Assembly: GCA_030429565.1 (NCBI GenBank)
Contig: JAUIFE010000001.1
Coordinates: 372,001 to 436,000 of the forward strand
Source: Holophagae bacterium
GTDB lineage: Bacteria > Acidobacteriota > Holophagae > Acanthopleuribacterales > Acanthopleuribacteraceae
DNA length: 64,000 nt
Direction of reading: 5' to 3'
Shown piece by piece: positions 1 to 11,900 of this stretch (position 1 is its first letter; every line of letters starts with the position of its first letter). A model generated the notes under the pieces. The model saw only the letters and a list, made by a program, of their open reading frames with translations. It was not told the DNA's origin and made no database searches. Both the position numbers and the translations under genes were made by a program.

Positions 1-1
1 G

Positions 2-2990
2 GATGTGTTGCGCCGCCATCCCATCCTTAGCGGACATTTTTGTGAAGACGGCGGTCAACTGCTTCAAAAGGCCAATCCCGACGCGATCGTGCCCTTCGAA
101 CAGAAAGATATTTCGGCGCTGGATTCCGCGCAGGTTGATGCGCTGCTGCGCGAACACACCCGCCGCCCTTTCGATCTCGCGGTCGGACCGCTGCTGCGTT
201 GTTCGCTGTTGAAGCGCGGCCCGAACGAATGGATCGTGCTTCTGGTGCTGCACCACATCGTGACCGATGGGTTTTCCATCCCCACGCTGTACACCACGCT
301 GTTGGACGCCTACCAACAGCGGACGCACGGCGAGACGCCTGTGTCGACACCGGCGGCGGGCCGCCATTTCGCCGCGTACGTGGCCTGGGAACAAAAGATG
401 CTCGCGGGCCCGCAAGGCGACGCGTTGCGTGCGTGGTGGCGCCGCCAACTGCCAAATCCTTGGCCGACCTTGCACCTGCCCAGTGACCAGCCGCGTCGTG
501 AAACGCCGTCGTTTGAGGGCCGCGTTCACCAGGTCACCCTGGCGCCGACGCAATCCCAAGCGCTGTGCCGGTTCGCCCGCACGCACCGCATCAACCTCGC
601 CCCGCTGTTTCTGGCCTTATTCAAAACCCTGCTGTACCGAACCACGGGCCAAACCGATGTGATCGTGGGCATGCCGGTTCGCGCGCGGCCCGAGGGCTTC
701 GACGACACCATCGGTTATTTCACCAACCTCTTGCCGATTCGCGTCAACACACTGGCGGGTCAGACCTTTAGCGCGGTCATGCAGCGAACGCAACTGGCCG
801 TTTTAGACGCTTTGGACCACGAGGCGCTGCCTTTCCCGGAAATCGTGCGCGACCAAGCGGCCGAACGCGGCGACCTCATGCCGCTGTGCCAAGTTCTGTT
901 TGAATACCAAAACTTTTTCAGCAAGGACGACCTGGACCAACTGCAAAGCCGTTACCCCGATATGCCGCTTGAGTTCATGGCCGACCGCCACCAAGAAGGC
1001 GAAGCAGAACTAACCCTGGAAGTGGTCAGGGTCAACGAGGGTTTCCTGCTTAACATTAAATATGATCCCTCGCTTTTCACGGCAACCCGCATCCAGGACC
1101 TGAGCAGCCGTTACTTGAACCTGGCCGAGGCGATCGTCGCGGATCCCAACCGGCGCTTGGAAACGCTGCCGCTGCTTTCGCCGCAAGAACGAAAACAGCG
1201 CGATGCTTGGAACGCCACCGAGGTTGCTTACCCCAAGGACCGCTGTTTCCATGAGTTGTTCGCGGAACAAGCCAAACGCACGCCAAATGCGCCCGCCCTG
1301 ATTTGCGGTGACATCGAACGGACCTATGCCGACCTCAACCGCCGCAGCGACCAACTCGCGGGTTACCTGCAAACACTGGGCGTTCAAGCCGGCACCCGTG
1401 TCGCCGTGTGCATCGGCCGTTCCGAGCACGTCCTCGTCGCCCTGCTGGCCGTGCTCAAAGCGGGCGGCGCCTATGTCCCGCTGGACCCCGAATTCCCGGA
1501 AAAGCGCTTGACCTATATGCTGGAAGACAGCGACGCGCTAATGGTGCTCACCGATTCGCGCCGGCGCGGCAAAGTGACCCACCTGCTGCAAACGCAAATT
1601 CCCGTGTTGGCCTTGGACAAGGAATGGCCGTTAATTACAGCGGCCGATCGACCGGTGGCACCGACCCTCCACGGCAGCGATCACCTGGCTTATATCATCT
1701 ATACCTCCGGCAGTTCCGGCAAACCCAAAGGGGTCATGATCCCACACCGCGCCTTGACCAATTTCCTGACCGCCATGGCCCCCAACCCGGGTTTGCGACC
1801 GAACGACCGTCTGCTCGCCGTTACCACCGTCAGCTTCGACATCGCCGGCTTGGAACTGTTCCTACCGCTGATCAGCGGCGCCCTGTGTATGCTGTGTCCC
1901 GAGGGCATCGCCGCCGACGCAGCGCAACTTAAGCAGGAAATCCAGCGACGCCGACCCACGATCATGCAGGCGACGCCCACCACCTGGGCCATGTTGTTCC
2001 ACGCGGGTTGGCGCAACGAGGAACAGGTCCGCGTGTTATGCGGCGGCGAACCCTTGCCGGAATCACTGCGGCAACGGTTCACCGCAACCGGCAGCGCCGT
2101 TTGGAACGTCTACGGTCCCACCGAAACCACCATTTGGTCCACCATCGCCACGCTCACCGAAACGGGTCCGATCCATATCGGCACGCCGCTGGCCAATACC
2201 GAAATCTATATCCTCGGCCGCCATTTGGCCGAAATGCCCGCCGGCAGCCCCGGTGAACTGTGCATTGCGGGCGACGGTCTGGCCGACGGCTACCACAACC
2301 GGCCCGACCTCACCGCCGACCGCTTTGTGCCGCACCCCTTCCGCGCGGGCCAACGTCTCTACCGCACGGGCGACTTGGCCCGTCGCCTGCCCGACGGCAG
2401 CCTGGAACACCTGGGCCGCATGGATTTTCAGGTGAAAGTGCGCGGTTACCGCATTGAGCCGGCCGAGATAGAGGCACGCCTGAGCCGTCACCCCGGTGTC
2501 CGAGAATGCGTGGTGGTTGCCCGCACGGATCAGGGCGGCGATCACTTGGTTGCCTGGTACCTGCCGGCCGAGCCGGCCCCCGAAGCCCGTGACTTGGCCC
2601 ATCATCTGGCGGCGGATCTGCCTGGCTACATGGTCCCGTCTCTATTCCTGCCGCTGGACAGGTTCCCCCTAACCAATAACGGCAAGATCGACCGCAAAAC
2701 CTTGATGCAACGACCGCTTGTTGTGCCAGGCGCGCCGCCACCGCCCGCCGCCGACCGGCCGCTTGTGCAAGCGGTCCTGACCCATTGGAACGCGGTCCTG
2801 CCGGTTCCCGTCACGAGCACCACGGCGGGCTTTTTTGAGTTGGGCGGGGATTCCTACCGCGCGGTCGTGTTGGCGGAACGCATCAGCAAGGCGTTTGCGA
2901 TCACCTTCACCACGACCGACCTGTTCCGCCACACGAGCGTCGACGCCATGGCGCGCCACATCGCCGCCGGCCAAGGTGAACCCCGCCAGG
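2..2990 (+). other. Module 1: C-A(Gly)-PCP
   Basis: NRPS module. The condensation domain lacks its N-terminus here but keeps HHxxxDG as HHIVTDG (nt 251-271). The adenylation domain (about nt 1244-2720) has YTSGSSGKPKG, YGPTET, the TGD loop and the A10 lysine (GKIDRK). Reading the ten specificity positions by hand against GrsA gives D-I-L-Q-L-G-V-I-W-K. This is one residue from the well-known glycine code DILQLGLIWK, so glycine is predicted. The carrier has LGGDS with the phosphopantetheine serine at nt 2852-2854. A C domain in front of A implies an upstream acyl or peptidyl donor outside the window rather than a start module. Confidence 0.88.
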
Positions 2991-5900
2991 CGCAGCCCAT
3001 CGCCGTCCACGCGGTTGAACCCGCCGGCGAACCGGCACCGACACCGGAACAGGACGGTGTCGCGATTATCGGTATCGCCTGTCAGTTCCCCGACGCCGAC
3101 GATCATCACGCCTTTTGGCGCAACCTGCGCACCGGTCACAACAGCGCGCGTTTCCTCACACCGGAAACCTTGCGCGCGGCGGGTGTGGCGGAAACACTGA
3201 TCAACGACCCGGCCTACGTCCCGCTGCAACAAACCATTGCCGACAAATACCGCTTCGACAACGACTTCTTCCGTATCTCCCACAAAAACGCCCGCGCCAT
3301 GGACCCGCAACTGCGCCGGCTCCTGCAAGCGGCGTGGGCGGCGGTGGAAGACGCGGGTTACGTGGCGGAAGCCCTGGCCGATACCGGTGTGTACATCTCC
3401 GCCGGCAACAGTTTTTACCAAGCACCGCTGTACCGGGGTTCGGTTGACCTCTACGATCCCGACGCCTATGTCGCGTGGGTTTTGGCGCAACCGGGCGCCT
3501 TTGCCACCATGATCGCCTACCAATTGAATTTGCGCGGACCGGCGTTTGCGGTTCACGCCAATTGTTCGTCTTCGTTGGTGGGCCTGCACACGGCTTGGCA
3601 AAGCCTCCAACAGGGTGAGATCCGCCAAGCATTGGTTGGCGCCGCCAGTCTGATGCCGTTCAACCAAACCGGTTACCGCCACCGCGCCGATCTCAACTTC
3701 GCCGCCGATGGTCGTTGCAAAGCCTTTGACGCGAGCGCGGACGGCATGGTCGGCGGCGAAGGCGTGGCGATGGTGTTGTTGAAACGCACGGCCGACGCCT
3801 TGGCCGATGGCGACCACATTTACGCCCGCCTGCGTGGCATCGCGGTCAACAACGACGGCCGCGACAAAGCCGGCTTCTACGCCCCCAGTATTGCGGGCCA
3901 AGCCGCCGTTATCCGCAAAGCCCTGGCAGGCAGCGGTGTCGATCCGGCCGAAATCGATTACGTGGAAGCCCACGGGACGGGTACCAAGTTAGGCGATCCC
4001 ATTGAAATCGCCGCCCTAACCGAAGCCTGGGGCCAGGTTCAGCCAGGTCGCTGCGGCATTGGTTCGGTAAAATCCAACATCGGTCACTTGGACACCGCCG
4101 CCGGGCTGGCCGGCCTGATCAAGGTCGCCATGAGCCTGTCTCATGCGGAACTGGCGCCGACCCTGCACGTGACCGAGCCGAACCCGGCGATCAATTTTGC
4201 GGCATCACCGTTTTACCTGGTGACACACAACCAACCCTGGCCAAAAAGAAACCATCCCCGGCGCGCGGCCTTGAGTTCGTTCGGTCTCGGCGGCACCAAT
4301 ACCCATGCGATCTTGGAGGCCGCCCCGGCAACGGGCTCCGTCAAAGCGGCCGGCGGTCCGTACCTCATTGTGCTTTCCGCCGCCGACAGCCAACGCCTAC
4401 GGGTGCAAACCGCCCGGCTGCGCGACGCCCTTGCGACCAAGGGCGACGACGATTTAGCAGCCGTCGCCTACACGCTCCAGGTCGGCCGCCGCGCCATGGC
4501 GACCCGCTTGGCGTTGGTGGTGAACGACCTGGCCACATTGCGCGACAAGCTCGATGCGTTTTTAACCCACGGCCGGGCACCCGGCCTTTTCCTGGGTGAG
4601 GCGAGCGGCGACCAAAACACCGTTCCCGCCGCCGTTGTGCGCGAAGGCAATCGGGAAATCGCGGCGCAACGCTGGGTTGAGGGCGCGGCGCTCGATTGGT
4701 CGGTCCTCTGGCCGGAACCGCGACCGCGCCGCCTAAGCCTGCCGACCTATCCGTTTGCCGGGGAAATCTTTGATCTGGCGCCGCCGGCAGCCGAGAGCCA
4801 GGCGGCAACCGCACCGCACCACCCGCTGCTTCACCGGCAAAAAGAGGGCGACAAGGGTTATCGCAGCCGCTTTACCGGTAGCGAACCCTTCTTCGCCGAC
4901 CACGTCGTCGACAAGCAACCCGTGCTGCCAGGTGTCGCCTATTTGGAAATGGCGCGTTTTGCCGCACAGCACGCGTTAGCGGCGTCGCGTTTGACGCTGC
5001 GCAACCTCGTTTGGGTGCGCCCGCTGGCCGTCACCAACGAACCGATCGACGTCAGCTTGGAACTGATCGCGGACGGCGCCGGCCGTTATCGCTACAGGGT
5101 TAATTCGGAGCAAACGGACGGTAGCGCGTTGCTACACGGCCAAGGTTTGATTGAACCGAGCACAAAGGTCACGCTTCCCGAAGCCTACGATCCGGCTTTG
5201 TTGCAACAGCAAACGCGTCATCAGCGCTTTGACGCGGAAACCTGTTACCGCCGATTCGCGGCCTTTGGGATCGATTACGGTACGAGCCACCGCGCCCTCG
5301 AATGGGTCGCCACCGATGCGGCCGAACCGACGCGTTTGTTGGCCAAGTTACATTTACCCAGCTTGGGCGACAGCCGTTTCGTGCTGCACCCCGGCATGCT
5401 CGATGCGGCCGTTCAGGCCTCGATCGGTTTTGTGTTCGGCAGCGGCGAATCCGGCTTAACCCTGCCCTACGCCTTGCGCGAAGTCAGCCTCTTTCACCCT
5501 TGCAGTACCGACATGTGGGCGATCCTGCAACGACGGGGCGACGCGCAGGATGCGCCGATGGATATTACCTTGTGCGACGCCGACGGTCGCGTGTGTGTCG
5601 TCATGAACGGTTTGGTTAACCGCCCGGTTGCCGCCGCGTCAAAAACGACGGCGGCCGGCGCCCAGCTCCATCTGAAGGTGCCGGTATGGGACGCCGTCAA
5701 ACCGGAACGCAAAGCGGAAGCCACCGCAAACCCAATCCTCATCGGCGCAAGTGCGCGGCGGCGCCGTGAACTTACCGCCCGCTTCCCCAACCTAACCGTG
5801 GCCGAGGCGGCGACATTTCAAGCGCCGGTCGACCCGGCGGGCGCGGCACCGATGCACCTCATTTGGATGGCACCGGCGGCGGCATCCCACCGCGAAGAAA

Positions 5901-8900
5901 AACGCCCTGAGGCGGCGGAACACGGCATTTTACAACTGTTCCGAATCGTCAAAAAACTGCTGGCGGCCGGCTTCGATACCCGCGCCTGTGAGCTGACCCT
6001 GATCACCAGTAACGCCGTGCCCGTTTTTCCCAACCAACCGATTGACCCCACCGGCGCCGCCGTCCACGGTTTCGCCGGCGCCATGGCTCACGAGTTTGCC
6101 CACTGGACGGTGCGATTGCTGGATGTGGCACCGGCGGCGCCGCTGCCGCAAGATCTTACCCGCATCCAACCCGAACCGCGCGGCGCCACGCTGGCACACC
6201 GCAGCGTGGGTCACAACGGCCAGTGGTTCCGCCAACAGTTACTTCCCATCCGCGCCTGGGACCGCGCCGGCGACGTGGCCGTCCGCCAAGGCGGCGTTTA
6301 CGTGGTGATCGGCGGCGCGGGCGGCATTGGCGCAGCCTGGAGCCGCCGCGCGGCGGAACGTTATGCGGCCACCGTCTACTGGCTCGGACGGCGCCCCATC
6401 GATGAAAGCATTCGCGAACGAATTGAGGCCGCAACGGTCGGCAACTTGGTTCCCCAATACATTCAAGCCGATGCGAGCGATCCCGAGGCGATGGCGCAGG
6501 CGCTGGCAACCATTCACGCCCGCCACCCCCGCATCGACGGATTGATCCAGGCCGCACTGGTCCTCGACGACGGCAGCCTGACCAACCTCGACGAAACCCG
6601 TTTCCTCAAGGTGCTCAAAAGCCGCGTCCATGCCTCGGTTCACGCCGCCCGTCTGTGCCAACCCCAAGACTTTTTGCTGTTCCTTTCTTCCATGACCGCT
6701 TTTGATCGCGGTGCTGGTCAAAGCAATTACGCGGCGGGCTGCACCTTCATGGACAGCTATGCTCACCACCTGGCGCAAACGCCGGGCCTGCTGCCGCCAA
6801 GCTGTCGCGTGTGCGTGATCAACTGGGGTTTCTGGGGTTCGATCGGCGCCGTCGCCACGCCCGCCTATCGCACCCACATGGAACAGGCCGGCTTTGGCTC
6901 GATCGAACCGGAAGACGGCCTGCCGCTGATGGATCATCTGCCCAACGCGGCCTTCCACCAACTGGCCGTCACCAAAACCATCGGGCGCCAACCCGCCCCG
7001 CTCGCCTTCCTCCAACAGCACGCCCAAACCGTGCCCGCCCTGCTCCACCAAATCACCGTCCCCGAGCCGACCGACCTACCGTCGCCACCCGTAGCAGCTT
7101 TTAACCGCGACCTGCTTCAACTCCTGTGGGCGGTGCTGGCGCCACGTTGTCGCGGTGCCGCCTTCCAGCCCGCCGACTTGGTAAAAGGTGACGACGCCAC
7201 CTTAATCCGCTGGTGCGCGGAAAGTTGTCGGCTGCTGGCGGAAGCGGGTTTCCTGGCGGCGAAAGGCACGGGTTACGCGGTTAACACAGAACCTGCACCG
7301 AATGCCTGGCAAACCTGGCGCCAACACGAATCGCGGTGGTGCGCCGACCCTACCCTCGCCCCGCAAGTCCCCTTGGTGACTTTTGTTATGGAGGCCCTGC
7401 CCGCCGTGCTCGACGGCACCCAACGCGCCCACGAGGTGTTGTTCCCCAACGCGTCGATGGCACGGGTCGAAGGCGTCTACAAAAACAACCCCGTCGCCGA
7501 CACCTTCAACAACGTGCTCGGCACGGCGCTGGTCGCCTGGTTCGAGCAACGTCTGCGCAACCAAACCTGCACCGACTGTGTCCGTAAGGCGGAAACCTCA
7601 TGCGACCAGGTCACCCCGGTCCGCATTCTCGAAATCGGCGCGGGTACCGGCGGCACCACGGCCGGCCTACTGCCGCTGTTGCAACCCTACACCGACTACC
7701 TTGAGGAATACACCTATACCGACCTCTCCCACGCCTTCCTCAAACACGCACGCGCGCACTACGCGCCGGGCCGACCCTGGCTAAAAACGCGCCTCTTTGA
7801 CGTCGGCAAACCCTTGGCCGATCAAGCGTTTGAACCTGGCTCCTACGATTTGATCATTGCCACCAACGTGTTACACGCCACGGCCGACATGCGCCACACA
7901 CTGCGCAACGCCAAAGCCGCGCTCAAGAAAAACGGCGCCTTGTTCCTCAACGAAATCAGCAACCAGGTTCTGTTCGATCACCTGACCTTCGGCTTGCTCG
8001 ACGGCTGGTGGCTGTATCAAGACAGCGCTTTGCGTTTGCGGGGCTGTCCCGGCCTCGACCCCGCGACATGGCACGACCTGCTGGTACAGGAAGGTTTCCA
8101 CAGTGTGACCTTCCCGGCCGCGGTAGCGCACCACTTGGGTCAGCAAATCGTCTTGGCCGAAAGCGACGGTTTGGTGCGCCAGATCCAACCCGCCGCCGAG
8201 CCGATTGCCACGCCGACACTCACCGCGCCGGCGGTCGTAACCCAAGCCGCCGCCACGGGCCGGGAAGACCAACTGGCCGCGATCATTCGCGAAAGCCTCG
8301 CCGCCGCCTTGGACACGCCACCCGCGTTAATTCACGACACCCGGTCCTTCGCCGATCTGGGGGTGGATTCCATCAGCGCGGTCGGCATCATCAACCACAT
8401 CAATGAACGTTGTGGCTTGTTGCTGCCAACCACCACGCTTTTTGATTTCCCCAACCTCGACCAGTTGACCGAGTTTCTTTTGACCGAGCATCAGCCGCTT
8501 CTCAGCACAGCCCAGGGTGCCGACCAAACGCAAGCCGACGTCGACGACAACCGGCGCCGCGCCGGCATTCGCGCTTGCCTTGCCGACAGCTTGGCGATGC
8601 CGCAACAAAAAATCCGCGACGACCGAGCTTTCTCCGAGTACGGCGTGGATTCGATCCTGGCCGTCGAGCTGATTAACCGCATCAATCAAACCTTTGACGT
8701 CCTGCTGCAAACCACCGTTCTGTTCGATCACAACACGGTCGACCGCCTGAGCGATCACCTCGAAAAGATGCAAGCAGGGCCCGCCCAAACGGCACAACCC
8801 GTGCTCGCGCCGAGCCCGAGCCCGAGCCAGGCGCAACCCGTGCCGAACGAAGCAGGCCGCTACCGTCATTGGCAACTGCGCGGCCCCGGCGAGATCGACG

Positions 8901-11900
8901 ATCTGGTGCTGACCAGCTCCGCCCTCGAACCCTTAACCGCCGACGCCGTGCGCATTAGGGTTCACGCTTTTTCGTTGAACTTCGCCGATTGGCTGTGTGT
9001 GCGCGGCCTCTATCCCAACATGCCGCCCTACCCGTTCACGCCCGGCGATGAAGCCGCCGGTGTCGTCGAAGCCGTCGGCAGTGCGGTCACGCGTTTCCAA
9101 GTGGGCGATGCCGTGGTCTGTCTCACCCCCGCTTGCCACGCCGAGGTGGTCACCTGTCCGCAAGATCGGGTATACCCCAAGCCGTCGTCGCTGTCCTTCG
9201 AGGAAGCCTGTTCGCTGCCAATGGTGGCCCTGACCATGCTGCACGCCTTCCGCAAAGCCGACGTCCAACCGGGAGAGCGGGTTCTCATTCAAACCGCCGC
9301 CGGCGGCATTGGCTTGGTCGCGGTCCAATTAGCCCAACACGCCGGCGCCGAAATTTTCGCCACGGCCGGCAGCGCAGCCAAGCTGGATTACCTGCGCGGT
9401 CTGGGTGTGGCCCACGGTATCAATTACCGCGAAACAGATTTTGAACAAGAGATTCAGCGCCTGACCCATGGTGAAGGCGTGGACGTGGTCATCAACACGC
9501 TCGCGGGTGACGCGGTCCAAAAAGGGTTGAACCTGCTGCGTGCCGGCGGCCGCTATATCGAAATCGCCATGGCCGCGCTGAAATCGGCGCGCGCCGTCGA
9601 CCTCTCGGTTCTGAACCGCAACCAAACGTTTATCAGCATCGATTTGGGCCTGTTACGGCAGCAACAACCAGAACGCATTCGCCGCGATTGGGAAACCATG
9701 AACGACTTGCTGGCGCAAGGCGTGCTCCGCCCCACCATCAGCCATCGCTTCCCGTTCGCCGCCTACCGCGACGCCTACCGCGCCCTTGCGCAACGGACAA
9801 CCATCGGCAAGGTGGTGGTCCAGGTGGCCGCAACCGCGCCACCCAAGGACACCCAGCCCCGCAAGGCGCCGGGCGAGAAAGCGACCTCATCCACACGCGA
9901 ACCGATTGCAATCATTGGTGTTAGTGCCCGCTTCGCGCATTCCCCCGACCTCGACGCCTTTTGGCGGAACTTGGCGGCGGGTCGGCATTTGGTCGACGAG
10001 GTGTCGCGCTGGGATCTGGGTGCGAAAGAAGGCGACAAGGGCCGCTGCCGGTTCGGCAGTTTCCTGGAAGACTACGCCCACTTTGATGCGGCGTTCTTCA
10101 ACATCACCGAAGAAGAAGCGGTCTACATGGACCCCCAACAACGGCTGTTCCTAGAGGAAGCGTGGCACGCGTTGGAAAATGCGGGCCACTGTGGCGAAGC
10201 CATACGGGGCAGCCGGTGCAGCGTTTACGTGGGCGCGATTCGCGGCGATTACCCCAACCTGTTTACCGAGACCCCGCCCGCCCATGCCTTCTGGGGCAAC
10301 GAGGCGTCGGTTATTCCGGCCCGAATTTCCTACCTGCTGGATTTACACGGGCCGGCCGTCGCCGTCGACACCGCCTGTTCCAGTTCATTGAGCGCGATTC
10401 ACTACGCCTGTGCCGATCTGTGGTCGGGCCTCGCCGAAACCGCCGTCGCGGGCGGCGTGTTCGTGCAACCAACGCCCGAGTTTTACCGCGCCTCCGACGA
10501 CGCCGGCATGTTGTCCCCCAGTGGTCGCTGCTACAGTTTCGACGCGCGGGCCGACGGCTTTGTGCCAGGTGAAGGCGTCGGCGCGCTGGTACTCAAACCG
10601 CTGAGCGCGGCCCAGGCCGACGGCGATCACATCCACGGCGTCATCCTCGGTTGCGGCGTCAACCAAGACGGCGGCACCAACGGCTTAACCGCGCCGGGTG
10701 CCCGCTCGCAAGAACGCCTGCTGCGCCAGGTCTACCAACAGTTCCAAATCGATCCCGAACAGATCACCATGGTCGACGCCCACGGGACCGGTACCCGCCT
10801 GGGCGACGCCATTGAATTCGAGGCCCTGACGCGCGCCTTCGACAGCGACAAAACCGGTTTCTGTGCGTTGGGTTCGGTCAAAAGCAACATCGGCCACGCC
10901 GCCACCGCGTCCGGTTTGTCCGGTTTGGTAAAAGTGCTGCTGGCCCTGCGCCACCAACAGATTCCCCCTTCCCTGAATTTCCAATCCTCGCCACTGCCGC
11001 TGCAAGACAGCCCTTTCTTCATCAACACCCACTTGCGACCCTGGTCGGTACCCACGGGTCAACACCGCATCGGCGCGGTGAGTTCCTTTGGGTTTAGCGG
11101 TACCAACGCCCATGTCGTGCTGGCCGAGGCGCCGACGGTTAGCCGTCACCACGCGCCGCAATCGGCCTGGTTGATCACGCTTTCGGCGCGCAGCGATGAA
11201 CAGTTGCAAACACGGGTGGACGACCTGATCCGCCACCTTGGCGACGGTGCCGACCACGATCTCGGCAACATCAGTTTTACCTTGCTTACGGGGCGGACCC
11301 ACCACCACCATCGCCTGGCTTGCCTGGCCGGTTCCCTTGCGGACTTGCTCGCTGCGCTCACGACTTGGCGCGACAAGGGTGTTGATCCACGGGTCGCGGT
11401 GCGCGCGTTGCCCGAAGGCCGCGCGGCATCCAAAACCTTGCGCGAGGCTGGCAACCGCCTCATCGAAACCTTCCCCACGGCGACCGAACCCGCCGCGCTG
11501 TTGCGCCAAATTCGGGACTACTACCTGCAAGGTTGCCGCTTGAATTACGGCGATTTGTTCGGCACGGGTTTCACCCGGGTGCCACTACCCACCTACCCCT
11601 TTGCCCGCAAGCAGTTTTTGCCCGAAACAACACCCCTGACCGAGATAAAAACGGCGCCGGCGCAACAGGTACAAGAGCAGGAACAGGACCAAGATACGCA
11701 CATTGAGATGGTGCGCGCCTGGGTCGCCGAACACTTAAACAAACCGGCCGCAACCCTCGATCCAACGCTTAGCTTTTTCCAACTGGGCATGGATTCGTAT
11801 GGGCTCAACGCCCTCGCCGACCGGCTCGCCCAACACCTCGGCCGGTTCCCCACCACCTTGTTCTTCGAATACATTTGCATCGCCGACCTCGCCGCCTACT

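Noticed and set aside
5..7. GTG at nt 5 as a gene start
   Set aside because: The frame is open to the left edge and the first residues are already inside a condensation domain, so the gene is truncated by the window.
2669..3973. 434-codon open frame on the minus strand
   Set aside because: Antisense shadow of PCP and KS1; low-complexity Gly/Val/Arg composition and no motif.
8861..9835. Enoyl reductase as a separate acyl-CoA or quinone reductase gene
   Set aside because: No stop or start interrupts the frame between ACP2, this domain and KS2; it is part of the megasynthase.
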